From CAYMGM01 sp964390005 (GTDB lineage Bacteria; Pseudomonadota; Alphaproteobacteria; UBA9219), in assembly GCA_964390005.1 (NCBI GenBank), contig CAYMGM010000017.1, positions 1-31,126 of the forward strand: a DNA stretch of 31,126 bases. Reading direction: 5' to 3'. Shown piece by piece: positions 1 to 8,335 of the stretch. The stretch's first letter is position 1. The number at the start of each line of letters is the position of its first letter. The notes under the pieces are model-generated. The model was not told the DNA's origin. It saw only the letters and a program-made list of their open reading frames with translations, and did not search any database. Made by a program: the position numbers and the translations under genes.

Positions 1-118
1 GTCATCCCCGCGGAGGCGGGGATCCAGAGGACTTGGCCGCCAGAGAAGACGCTTCCTTTTTTATCTCCGTCCGTGCCAGTCGAGAGGCCCCCTGGATCCC
101 CGCCTCCGCGGGGATGAC
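1..118. repeat. MITE/REP-like inverted-repeat element, copy 1
   Basis: The two ends are a perfect 27-nt terminal inverted repeat (1-27 and 92-118). Each arm contains its own small palindrome, CCCCGC-GGAG-GCGGGG or its complement. The interior has no ORF of note. The first ~67 nt recur at 31060-31126 with a handful of substitutions, so this is a dispersed element and not a chance hairpin. Non-coding elements of this form (paired REP units, BIMEs, small MITEs) are common in proteobacterial intergenic regions and may be moved by a transposase encoded elsewhere. The left boundary coincides with the window edge, so the element could extend further. Confidence 0.8.
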
Positions 119-379
119 GAATGAGAGGGCGATGACGCCAAATGCTGATGTCAGGTGCGTCGTTTGCCGTTCTAGGTGGCATACCCCTCTACAGACGTGT
201 TCTCCCCCCAAAGAAGGCCCCGGCGCCACGCCGGGTGTGTTCATAAAAAGATAACGGTTTTGGTGTTAACTGAAATGTAACCAAAAGCGCTGCATGCCTT
301 CGTAGGCGGCGTGTTAAGCCTTTTTTCGTTCGAAAAAGGGTAAATCCATCCGTGTCTTGCCCTTATATGGATTCAAACA
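119..379. other. gene-free stretch with one strong hairpin
   Basis: No convincing gene is visible between the repeat and the kinase. The only clear structure is a hairpin at 219-235 (CCCGGCG, 3-nt loop CCA, CGCCGGG), followed by TGTGTTCATAAAAAG. It has no proper T-run. It may end a transcript entering from outside the window. The sequence from about 236 to 379 is AT-richer and presumably holds the kinase promoter, but I cannot pick out a convincing -35/-10 pair. Confidence 0.5.
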
Positions 380-3136
380 GTGCTGCGAACTTTTTCACGT
401 CTTACGCTTCTTGTGCCAACGATTCTTCTTATCGTTTCGGTTGGCCTGTTTGTCGCCGTCGAAGTGCGGATGTTCTGGAAAGATAGCGAAATCGCTGTCA
501 CCGTTCATGACCCCATTCCTCTTCAAGCCGCAGATGTGCAAGGGGCCGTGTGGGCCTTTCATCGCCTTTTTGAAAAAGATTTGCGCGAAGGTTTGCAAGA
601 AACGTCTCGCGCCGAGCTTCTTCAAAAATATCAAATTATCGATAAAACATTGACGGGTATCGACGGCTTCTTGATGACTCATGAAGCGGCCATGCAGAAA
701 TACAGCGAAACGCTTCCGGCGCTGCACAGGGCCGAAGAGGCGACGCGTCAGATTCAAGAATCTATTCCCAATGATCTGGCGGTCTCTGACGAACAGGCCA
801 TGCGGCTTCACAAATCTGTCGGGCAAGCGATGGACATATTGGATGATTTTATTCATCAAGTCCAAAAAACGCACATGCAGGACATGAATCAGCTTTTTGC
901 TCAAGAAGAGCAAGAAGGCGTTTATCGTAACATTCTGTCGTCGATTATTTTGCTGAACGGTTTGGTCCTTATTATCTTGCTGTCGCGTATGGCCCTTTCT
1001 TTTCGGCGCAATGCCGAAGTCGCTTGGGCTATGGAGCGTTACAACGCGCTGTTTGGCGCGGCGCTGCAGTCTTTGCATGTCGGCGTTCTTATTCGCGATA
1101 TGCAAAAGCTCGAGCGGCCCGTGGTGTTTTTGAATAAAGCTTTTACGGACCTGACAGGCTACGATTTTGGAACGATGAAGGATAAAAAGTCCGACATTCT
1201 TTTTGGCTGGCATACCAATCCAGCCTCGATCGAAGCTTTTCACGATACCATCCGGTCCGAGAAATCGGGGTCGTTCAATATTTTGGTTTATCGCCGAGAT
1301 GGTTCATCCTTTTGGAGTGAATGGAACATCAGCCCGGTCGTCGATAAAACGGGAAAAACAACGCATTTCGTAAGCCTGATCACCGACGTGACGGCGTTAA
1401 AGCAGGCGCAAGAAGGCTTGATGCTGGCCAAGGAGCAGGCCGAAAGGGCCAGCGCGGTTAAAACGAACTTTTTGGCAACGATGAGCCATGAGATCCGAAC
1501 GCCTATCAATGGCCTTTTGGGCGTTTTGGATTTGTTGAACGATACGCCGTTGTCGGACGAACAGCGTAAATATATTGACATCGCGGCGACATCCGGCAAA
1601 GCGCTGCATGTCATTATCAACGACATTCTCGATTACGCCAAGATGGAAGCGGGCAAAGTCGATTTGGTGGTCGAACCTTTCTCGCTGCACAGTCTGCTGC
1701 AGGATGCTCTTGATATCTCAACGCCGCTTGCGCAGCGCAAAGATATCGCGTTGACGCTGGAGGTTCAAGAAACGGTACCCGACGGCTTGGTCAGCGACAT
1801 GGGACGCATCCGTCAAGTTATTCTCAATTTGCTTTCGAACGCGATCAAATTCACGGATAAAGGCGGCGTGACGTTGCGCGTTTTGCACCTGTTGACACAA
1901 GAAACCGGAGACGAAGCCGTCGCGCTGTTGCGTTTTGAAGTCGAAGACACCGGGATCGGTATCAGCGCCGTCGATCAGGACAAGTTGTTTAAAGAGTTCA
2001 GCCAAGTTGAGCGTTCCTTTACGCGCCGTTTCGGCGGCACGGGGCTTGGGCTTGCCATCACGCGCCGTTTGGTCGAGATGATGAACGGCGAAATCGGCGT
2101 GTCGAGCAAGCCGGGGCAGGGCAGCACGTTCTGGTTTATGCTGCCGCTTCCCGTGATGAAGGGGGACGTTGTTTTACCGCGCACCGATGGGCGGACGCGT
2201 TCGATGGAATTGCTGGTCGAAGCGCCGCGTCAAGACAAAGCCATTTTGCTGGTCGAAGACAATGAGACCAACCGCTTGGTGGCTTCGCGCTATTTAGAAA
2301 AGGCTGGTTTTACCCCCGACATTGTCGTCAATGGGCTGGAAGCCGTGAAGAAGGCTTCTGAAAAACCATACGATCTGATCCTGATGGACATATCGATGGC
2401 CGAGATGGATGGGCTTCAGGCGACGCAACATATCCGCGATGAAAGCCCCTTTGGCAAAGAGGTTCCGATTATTGCTTTGACGGCCCATGTGATGCCGGGT
2501 GATCGTGAGCGGTTTTTGTCGGCGGGCATGAACGATTACTTGAATAAACCGCTGGATTATCCTTCGTTGGTACAGGTTCTTGTGCGCTGGTTGAATATCA
2601 AGACGCCCGTTGAAACCTTGATTCCGTCGTCATCGGCCCAGGCTGCGAGCAAAGCGGAAGATAACGCGCCAACATCGTTGCAACAGGTTTCGGATGTAGG
2701 GCCGAATTCTTCCCAATCGACAGAACTGGAAGCGGAAACAAAATCATTCAGTTCGACGCGTGCGCCTTTGGACGCTGCGATGAATCAACCAGATTTGGAT
2801 GCGAGCGTTTTACGCCACCTGGCCGAAGATTTGGGGATGGAAGTCGTCTGGCGCGTGACGGGTGTTTTCTTGGAAGATTCTCAAAAACGTATTCAACCCT
2901 TGTTGAGCGCCGATTGCGTCAACGATTTGGGGGCGATGCGTGAGATTGCGCATACGCTGAAAAGCTCGAGCGCCAGCTGTGGCGTTATGCGTCTTTCGGG
3001 GGTGATGGCGCTGCTAGAGCGTGCGGCGGCGGGGGGCGATAAGGCTATGTTCGAATCGCTTTGGCCTCATCTGGCTGGCGTTTATCAAGCGGCGCGCGCG
3101 GCTTTAGAAGCCGGGCGCTTACCGTATAAATCGTAA
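380..3136 (+). CDS. membrane hybrid sensor histidine kinase (PAS-HisKA-HATPase-REC-Hpt)
   Basis: This is a 918-aa unorthodox (tripartite) hybrid kinase. Two membrane helices (about 8-29 and 184-205) bracket a mostly helical extracytoplasmic sensor of ~150 residues. A PAS domain follows at about 221-345. HisKA carries MSHEIRTP with phospho-acceptor His370, and HATPase_c (to about 595) has the N-box NLLSNAIKFT, then DTGIGIS and GGTGLGLA. The receiver has the acidic pair in LLVEDNE, phospho-Asp670 in LILMD, and K in NKPL. A Ser/Ala-rich linker leads to a C-terminal Hpt domain with His858 in AHTLKSSS. The phosphorelay His-Asp-His is therefore complete in one chain, and the output regulator is not in the window. 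The start is GTG at 380: the frame is open from 344 but has no ATG or TTG before this codon, and the ribosome-binding site is weak (GGA about 9 nt upstream). The gene converges on trmFO with only 12 nt between them. The ligand is unknown. Confidence 0.93.
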   Translation: MLRTFSRLTLLVPTILLIVSVGLFVAVEVRMFWKDSEIAVTVHDPIPLQAADVQGAVWAFHRLFEKDLREGLQETSRAELLQKYQIIDKTLTGIDGFLMTHEAAMQKYSETLPALHRAEEATRQIQESIPNDLAVSDEQAMRLHKSVGQAMDILDDFIHQVQKTHMQDMNQLFAQEEQEGVYRNILSSIILLNGLVLIILLSRMALSFRRNAEVAWAMERYNALFGAALQSLHVGVLIRDMQKLERPVVFLNKAFTDLTGYDFGTMKDKKSDILFGWHTNPASIEAFHDTIRSEKSGSFNILVYRRDGSSFWSEWNISPVVDKTGKTTHFVSLITDVTALKQAQEGLMLAKEQAERASAVKTNFLATMSHEIRTPINGLLGVLDLLNDTPLSDEQRKYIDIAATSGKALHVIINDILDYAKMEAGKVDLVVEPFSLHSLLQDALDISTPLAQRKDIALTLEVQETVPDGLVSDMGRIRQVILNLLSNAIKFTDKGGVTLRVLHLLTQETGDEAVALLRFEVEDTGIGISAVDQDKLFKEFSQVERSFTRRFGGTGLGLAITRRLVEMMNGEIGVSSKPGQGSTFWFMLPLPVMKGDVVLPRTDGRTRSMELLVEAPRQDKAILLVEDNETNRLVASRYLEKAGFTPDIVVNGLEAVKKASEKPYDLILMDISMAEMDGLQATQHIRDESPFGKEVPIIALTAHVMPGDRERFLSAGMNDYLNKPLDYPSLVQVLVRWLNIKTPVETLIPSSSAQAASKAEDNAPTSLQQVSDVGPNSSQSTELEAETKSFSSTRAPLDAAMNQPDLDASVLRHLAEDLGMEVVWRVTGVFLEDSQKRIQPLLSADCVNDLGAMREIAHTLKSSSASCGVMRLSGVMALLERAAAGGDKAMFESLWPHLAGVYQAARAALEAGRLPYKS

Positions 3137-3148
3137 AACGATTCGCTT

Positions 3149-4528
3149 TTAGTTTTGGACCCAATCGGCTTGCCACGTGGCCATGGCTTGGCGCGCGCGG
3201 GCGCTTTGGGCTTGTTTGCGATTGATGCCGCCTTTGCCTTTTCTGGCGGGCGGTTCGTCAAGCGGCGGGAACAGGCCAAAATTGGCATTCATCGGCTGAA
3301 AGGTCTCGGCAACCGCTTCGCCCGTAATGTGCGCCCACAGCGCGCCAATGGATGTTGTACGCGGCGGCGGCGGGATGTCTTGGCACAGCCTGTCGGCGGC
3401 GGCAAAAAGGCCGGTCAACAGTCCCATGGCCGCAGATTCGACATAACCTTCGACACCCGTGATCTGTCCGGCAAAACGCAAATTGGGTTGAGCCTTCAGC
3501 CGCAGACGATGATCCAGCAAACGCGGGCTGTTCAGAAAGGTGTTGCGATGCATGCCGCCCAGGCGCGCAAAGACGGCGTTTTCAAGCCCGGGGATCAAAC
3601 GGAAAACGCGCGTTTGCTCGCTGTGCTTCATCTTGGTTTGAAAGCCGACAAGGTTGTAAAGCGTCCCCAGCGCATTGTCTTGGCGCAATTGGACGACGGC
3701 ATAGGGGCGGCGGCCCGTGTGTTTGCAGGTCAAGCCAACGGGCTTCATCGGGCCAAAGCGAAGCGTCTCGGCCCCGCGCTCGGCCATCACCTCGACGGGC
3801 AGACAGCCGTTAAAATAGCCGGTGTCTTTTTCCCATTCTTTAAAGTCGATTTTCTCGGCCTTTAACAGCTCGGCGACAAAGGCTTCATAGGCTTCACGTT
3901 CGAAAAAGCCGCAGTTGATGTAGTCCGAGCCCGTTCCGCCCGGGCCTTCTTTGTCATAGCGCGATTGAAACCAGGCGCGGCTTAAATCGACGCTGTCTTT
4001 ATAAACGATCGGCGCGACGGCGTCGAAAAAAGACAGCGTATCGGCCCCGGTAAGCCGCTGAATGGCCTCGGCCAAAGCGCCCGCCGTCAAGGGGCCCGAG
4101 GCGACAATGACTTGGTCCCACCCTTCGGGACCTTCGGCGGCGGGGGGCAGCGCCGTGATTTCGCGGCGCTCAAGCGTGACCAGCGGATGGTTTTCAAGCG
4201 CCGCTGTCACGGCCTTTGCAAAGCCTTCGCGATCGACGGCCAAAGCGCCGCCTGCCGGGACTTTATGCGCATCGGCCATGGCCATAATCAGCGACGATAG
4301 GTCGCGCAATTCGGCATGCAACAGCCCGACGGCGTTCGTGTCGGCATCATCCGAGCGAAGCGAGTTCGAACAAACCAGCTCGGCCAAAGCATCTGTTTTA
4401 TGCGCTTCGGTGCCTTTGTGCGGGCGCATCTCATACAGGACAACGGGAACACCGTGCTGCGCGATCTGCCAAGCCGCTTCCGCGCCTGCCAGACCGCCGC
4501 CGATCACGTGAACGGGCGAAAGGCTCAT
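3149..4528 (-). CDS. trmFO: methylenetetrahydrofolate--tRNA-(uracil-5-)-methyltransferase TrmFO
   Basis: This flavoprotein makes ribothymidine (m5U54) in the T-loop of tRNA, with methylene-THF as carbon donor and FADH2 as reductant. At 459 aa it has the normal family length. The N-terminus has the FAD-binding dinucleotide fold VIGGGLAGAEAAW (about 8-20). The family signature Cys lies in ELVCSNSLRSDD (Cys53) and a second conserved Cys in FNGCLPVEVMAERG (Cys242); these match the two functionally important cysteines known from the Bacillus enzyme. The segments GPMKPVGL and GRRPYAVVQLR are also typical. The start ATG overlaps the stop of the upstream peptidyl-prolyl isomerase gene by 4 nt (ATGA), so the two are translationally coupled in one leftward operon. 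Confidence 0.97.
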   Translation of the reverse strand: MSLSPVHVIGGGLAGAEAAWQIAQHGVPVVLYEMRPHKGTEAHKTDALAELVCSNSLRSDDADTNAVGLLHAELRDLSSLIMAMADAHKVPAGGALAVDREGFAKAVTAALENHPLVTLERREITALPPAAEGPEGWDQVIVASGPLTAGALAEAIQRLTGADTLSFFDAVAPIVYKDSVDLSRAWFQSRYDKEGPGGTGSDYINCGFFEREAYEAFVAELLKAEKIDFKEWEKDTGYFNGCLPVEVMAERGAETLRFGPMKPVGLTCKHTGRRPYAVVQLRQDNALGTLYNLVGFQTKMKHSEQTRVFRLIPGLENAVFARLGGMHRNTFLNSPRLLDHRLRLKAQPNLRFAGQITGVEGYVESAAMGLLTGLFAAADRLCQDIPPPPRTTSIGALWAHITGEAVAETFQPMNANFGLFPPLDEPPARKGKGGINRKQAQSARARQAMATWQADWVQN

Positions 4529-5088
4529 GCCTTGACGTCAGCCGCGACGCGCATTTTGACGATCCGGGTCGGATCCGTCACGGTGCCGTTGTTGGTGCGC
4601 GATCCGGGCTTGATCTGGTCTACATACTCCATGCCCGAGACGACTTGGCCCCAGACGGTGTACTGGCCATCCAGATAGGAAGCCGTGTCAAAGCAGATGA
4701 AAAACTGGCTGTCGGCAGAATCGGGCGACGCTGCGCGCGCCATCGAAACGGTGCCGCGGACATGCGGGGCGCTGTTGAACTCGGCTTTCAGCTTTTGGCC
4801 CGACCCGCCTGTGCCGTCGCCACGGGGATCGCCCGTTTGCGCCATAAAGTCGGGGATCACGCGGTGAAAGGCCAGACCATCATAAAAGCCTTTGCGTGCC
4901 AGTTCTTTGATGCGCGCGACATGGTGCGGGGCCAGATCGGGGCGCAGCTGGATCACAACGCGGCCTGCGGGCAGATCGAGATAAAGAGTGTTTTCGGGGT
5001 CAAGGGCTGGCGCTGTGGCCGAGGCTTCGGACATGGGTAAAGCTCCCAGAAAAAGGGTAAGGACGAGGATCAAAAGACGACGAAACAT
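4525..5088 (-). CDS. exported cyclophilin-type peptidyl-prolyl cis-trans isomerase
   Basis: The product is 187 aa with an N-terminal signal peptide (positively charged RR, hydrophobic core LLILVLTLFLGALP, Ala-rich cleavage region near 25), so a periplasmic location is likely. The cyclophilin domain fills the rest. FHRVIPDFMAQTGDP contains the catalytic Arg and the Phe/Met/Gln of the proline pocket, GTGGSG follows, and SQFFICF and LDGQYTVWGQV close the active site. It should catalyse prolyl isomerisation during envelope protein folding. It is first in a two-gene operon with trmFO (4-nt overlap). The upstream intergenic region, shared with divergent gmhB, contains a 29-nt palindrome close to this start. 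Confidence 0.93.
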   Translation of the reverse strand: MFRRLLILVLTLFLGALPMSEASATAPALDPENTLYLDLPAGRVVIQLRPDLAPHHVARIKELARKGFYDGLAFHRVIPDFMAQTGDPRGDGTGGSGQKLKAEFNSAPHVRGTVSMARAASPDSADSQFFICFDTASYLDGQYTVWGQVVSGMEYVDQIKPGSRTNNGTVTDPTRIVKMRVAADVKA

Positions 5089-5123
5089 GGTTGTCTCCGC
5101 GGATTGATTAACCTATAGCTCAA

Positions 5124-5152
5124 CCAGAATAAAATGAATCATTTTATTCTGG
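5124..5152. promoter_or_regulatory. 29-nt near-perfect palindrome between divergent genes
   Basis: Two 14-nt arms (5124-5137 CCAGAATAAAATGA and 5139-5152, its exact reverse complement) flank a single central A. The site lies 36 nt upstream of the cyclophilin start and 170 nt upstream of gmhB, in the divergent region. The AT-rich core and dyad symmetry fit an operator for a dimeric regulator. A transcript in either direction would also form a stable hairpin, but no T-run follows on either strand. Confidence 0.45.
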
Positions 5153-5322
5153 AAGATCACCAACGCTGTGGCGGAAATTTGCCTTTTGGGGCGGCTTTCC
5201 TCGCGAAGACAGTTTATCAAAGAAACTGTTTTCGCTATATGAATGCCAAAGAGGCTTCCATAGCTCAAGGCGTCTTGCCTCAGCGTTGATAAACGGTTTT
5301 GACGAAGCGGAAAAGGACGAAA

Positions 5323-5865
5323 ATGACCCCAAACCGGCAAAAAGGCCTTTTTCTGGATCGTGACGGCATCATCAATGTCGATACGGGGTATGTCGGGCAC
5401 TGGGCTGATTTCGTCTTTCAGCCGGGCGTTTTTCCTTTTCTGCGCGCGGCGACCGATAAAGGCTATCGGCTGGCGATTGTCACCAACCAGTCGGGCATCG
5501 GGCGCGGTTATTACACAGCCGAAGATTACGAAGATCTGACAGCGCATATGCTGGCCGCGTTGGCGCGGGAAGGCATTGACATCCCGCTGGTCTTACATGC
5601 GCCCGTTCACCCGACCGAAGGGATAGGCGCTCTCCGGCGCGACAGCTTTTGGCGCAAACCGGCCCCCGGCATGATTCTAGAGGCGGCGCAGCGGCTAGGT
5701 CTTGATGTCGGGCGCTCGGCGCTTTTGGGCGACAGTCCAACGGACATGGAGGCGGCTTTGGCCGCGGGCGTCAAGCGCGCCCTATGGCTGACAAAGACCC
5801 CCAGCGCGATGTTGAAGGGCGTTATTCAAGTCGGCGATTTTACGGAAGCCCTGAGCCATCTTTAG
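5323..5865 (+). CDS. gmhB: HAD phosphatase, heptose-1,7-bisphosphate 7-phosphatase (GmhB) type
   Basis: This is a 180-aa HAD-IIIA phosphatase. GmhB removes the 7-phosphate from D,D-heptose 1,7-bisphosphate in the ADP-heptose pathway for LPS inner core. Visible motifs are FLDRDGIINVD (nucleophile Asp12, acid/base Asp14), VTNQSGIGRGYY, the Lys of WRKPAPGM and LLGDSPTDMEAA. The ATG at 5323 is preferred over the in-frame TTG at 5299 because AAGGA (5313-5317) precedes it by 5 nt. An oddity is that the loop before RKPAPGM, which in classical GmhB carries a Cys/His zinc site, here contains HAPVHP but no cysteine at all. The substrate assignment is therefore less certain than the fold. The last 26 nt overlap the 3' end of lptD on the other strand. 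Confidence 0.82.
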   Translation: MTPNRQKGLFLDRDGIINVDTGYVGHWADFVFQPGVFPFLRAATDKGYRLAIVTNQSGIGRGYYTAEDYEDLTAHMLAALAREGIDIPLVLHAPVHPTEGIGALRRDSFWRKPAPGMILEAAQRLGLDVGRSALLGDSPTDMEAALAAGVKRALWLTKTPSAMLKGVIQVGDFTEALSHL

Positions 5866-8188
5866 GCAAAGTCGATGAAGAGGTCAGCGTCCCGCCGGTT
5901 GAAGGCAGGCCCGGCGTAAACGCGCCTGTGGCGACAGAATCGGTATGAATGCCGCCGATGTTTTTCAGATAGAAGTGGAAGACGATGGAACTTCCCGATT
6001 GCAAATCCAAACGGCTTGTCTCGTCGCGTGACGCGGTGATCCCGAACTGGAAGCATTCGTCTTGATAGGCGACGGTTAACCCTGTTGTACGCGGCCCCGG
6101 CGAAGGCTGGAAGGCCTGTTTGTGCGACGCTGTCAGCGAGTAATATTTCAAGAAAGTCGACGAAAAACCAAAGGTGACTTCTTCAACCGTGCTGGGGCCC
6201 GCCGTTTGCGAAAGCTGAACCTGCTTGACAATCAGATAATTGCCAAAGGGGCGGAATTCGCGCGGCCCGGCAGAAACTTGGGCTTCCTGCCTGCGGAAAT
6301 CGCCTGTCTGCTGATCAACGCGGAAGCCATAGTTGAAATCGGCCCAGCGGTTGGGCGTGATATCAAGACGGCCGACATAATCGGAAAAACGTTCCGACAA
6401 ACCGGTGCCGTCGGGGAAGGTGCTGTCTTTGTTTAGCCTGAAAACTTGACCGCCTAACATTTCGACGCGCGCGCCATTGTCGCCGTTGATGGCATGGCGC
6501 AGACCATAAGCGGTGCGCGTGCCGCCTTCCAGCCGATCGATGCCTGAAAAGTGGTTCGGCGAAAACAGGTTCGTTTCGTCGAAATCGACTTCTAAGCTGT
6601 CTTCGTTGGGCAGGTTCTTAAAGCGCGACATGTTGGGCGCGGCAGAGAAAACGGCAATCGGCTCGACAATTTGTTGATAGCCGTCGCCGCGGCGCCCCAG
6701 CGGATAACGTACGCTGATATCGCCTTGGGCAAAGGGGCGCGTTTGCGTGACTTCGGTAAAGCCCGACGCGGAATCCGCATTCGCAACATTGTCGGCCCAA
6801 TACCCATCAGCGCGGGCAAGGCCAGAAATCGTCGTCAGGAAACCCGTGTTTGAAGCCAACTGTCTTTCCCATCCGCCAGCGACCGACAGGCGGCGCGTGT
6901 TGGCGCCTTGCAGATTCTGCGCTACGTTTTCGTTGCGGGTCGTCGTCAAAAGACCGGCATCGAAAGACCAACGCCCGCCCAAAGTTTGACCGGGTTCGCC
7001 CAGCATGTTCACGCGCAGATCCGGGGCGACAACGGGCTCGGCCATTTGCGAGCCGGGGCGCAGATCTTCAAAATAGTAAGCGTTGCTGGCGTAATAGTTC
7101 CGACCCTTAAAGCCTTCGATATAGGCGCGGTTGATCAAAACGTCGTCGGCAGCGATTTTGTAACGCGGCAGATAGCTTTTATCGGTTGTCAGCGCGATGT
7201 CCGTTCCGGCGCGCCAGATATTGTCCAGATTGAAAAGCGTTTTACCGAACAAATGGCCGCGCAGTTGATCGCCTTTATCGATCCCGGCTTCGTTGACGAA
7301 ATTGGCGCTGGTCACGCTGGCGTTCCATTCCATCGACCCTTTATCAAAACGGTGACGCCAATCGGCGGCCATTTGAACGGTGTCTTCGGTGCTGAATGTC
7401 GGCATGACGACAAGATCGTCATTGGGCGCAATGTCGAAGTAATAAGGAACGCGCACGAAAGTCCCGATATTCCGGTTATACCCGGGGGTCGGGGTCAAAA
7501 AGCCTTCGCGGCGACGCACCGACGGATCAGGATGCGAAAAATAAGGCGTGTAAAAAACAGGAACGCCGTCAAACTCAAGCGTCGCATCGCGATAAATGAC
7601 ATCTTTGGTTTCGCTGTCATGCGTGACGCGCGCACCCTTCATCTGCCACAAAGGCGGCTTGGCCGGATCGTCTTCGCACAAATTACAAGACGAATAGACG
7701 CCCTTGTGCACAATCAAATAACGGCCCTGAAATCTTTCGCCTTCCTGGGCGGCCAAGCGTGAATTGTCGGTAAACAAAATGCTGACGCGATTGATAAAGG
7801 CGTCTTTCATATCGCCTGTCAGCTCGGCAAAGGTTGAAAAGACAACGTCGCCGGAAGGTTGACGCATCGCAACGTCGCCCGTTGCAGTCACAATGTCTTT
7901 CTTTTTGTCGTAAACGATTTTGTCGGCCAAAAGAATCTGCTCGTCGCGCGAGACTTCGACGTGGCCCGTGGCCGTGATGATGTCGTTGTCTTGATCGTAA
8001 TCCAGATGATCGGCTTGTAGAAGGATCGGCTCATCCGCATGCGTTTTGGCGGGTGCCGAGGCGGCAGAACAGGGCCTTGCCACACCTAAAACCAATCCTA
8101 AGGCCGCGCTCATAACCAAAGCGCGGCGAAACCAGCCTTTACCGGGGCGGCGCTCAAGAAAAGAACGGGAAGGGGGCATCAGAAACAT
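5840..8188 (-). CDS. lptD: LPS-assembly outer-membrane protein LptD
   Basis: LptD is the outer-membrane beta-barrel that, with the lipoprotein LptE, inserts LPS into the outer leaflet. The product is 782 aa, a usual length. A signal peptide occupies about 20-45 (FRRALVMSAALGLVLGVARPCSAASA). An OstA/LptA-like beta-jellyroll follows (about 55-165) with repeated segments such as ILLQADHLDYDQDNDIITATG and LLADKIVYDKKKDIVTATG. After it comes the long barrel domain rich in aromatic, alternating strands. Cys168 and Cys171 (CNLC) match the position of an inter-domain disulfide cysteine in E. coli LptD, while the C-terminal barrel has one Cys (in YQDECFQ) instead of an adjacent pair. Two in-frame ATGs lie close together (8188 and 8179). 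The 3' end overlaps gmhB, another LPS gene, in the convergent direction. Confidence 0.94.
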   Translation of the reverse strand: MFLMPPSRSFLERRPGKGWFRRALVMSAALGLVLGVARPCSAASAPAKTHADEPILLQADHLDYDQDNDIITATGHVEVSRDEQILLADKIVYDKKKDIVTATGDVAMRQPSGDVVFSTFAELTGDMKDAFINRVSILFTDNSRLAAQEGERFQGRYLIVHKGVYSSCNLCEDDPAKPPLWQMKGARVTHDSETKDVIYRDATLEFDGVPVFYTPYFSHPDPSVRRREGFLTPTPGYNRNIGTFVRVPYYFDIAPNDDLVVMPTFSTEDTVQMAADWRHRFDKGSMEWNASVTSANFVNEAGIDKGDQLRGHLFGKTLFNLDNIWRAGTDIALTTDKSYLPRYKIAADDVLINRAYIEGFKGRNYYASNAYYFEDLRPGSQMAEPVVAPDLRVNMLGEPGQTLGGRWSFDAGLLTTTRNENVAQNLQGANTRRLSVAGGWERQLASNTGFLTTISGLARADGYWADNVANADSASGFTEVTQTRPFAQGDISVRYPLGRRGDGYQQIVEPIAVFSAAPNMSRFKNLPNEDSLEVDFDETNLFSPNHFSGIDRLEGGTRTAYGLRHAINGDNGARVEMLGGQVFRLNKDSTFPDGTGLSERFSDYVGRLDITPNRWADFNYGFRVDQQTGDFRRQEAQVSAGPREFRPFGNYLIVKQVQLSQTAGPSTVEEVTFGFSSTFLKYYSLTASHKQAFQPSPGPRTTGLTVAYQDECFQFGITASRDETSRLDLQSGSSIVFHFYLKNIGGIHTDSVATGAFTPGLPSTGGTLTSSSTLPKDGSGLP

Positions 8189-8304
8189 TCTTCAGGCATG
8201 CCAGATCGTTGGCGCGTGGACAAGCGTTAAATCTTTGACGAGTCTGAAGAATAATGAAGCGACGTTAAGAAAAAAATAAGAAATGGGACGGGGAGAGGGA
8301 GATT

Positions 8305-8320
8305 CGGCCCCAAGGGGCCG
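8305..8320 (-). terminator. GC-rich palindrome downstream of the helicase gene
   Basis: CGGCCCC-AA-GGGGCCG forms a 7-bp stem 15 nt beyond the helicase stop codon, between the helicase and lptD. On the leftward strand it is not followed at once by a T-run (the next T-rich tract is about 25 nt on), so intrinsic termination is possible but weak. Confidence 0.3.
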
Positions 8321-8335
8321 CGGCTCCCCTTATCC

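Noticed and set aside
395..1243. 282-aa ORF on the minus strand
   Set aside because: It lies wholly inside the kinase gene on the other strand, has no family features, is very rich in Arg/His/Lys as expected for an antisense reading, and lacks a ribosome-binding site.
6908..7762. 284-aa ORF on the plus strand
   Set aside because: It is antisense to lptD, whose domains and signal peptide are clear; codon-position bias explains the open frame.
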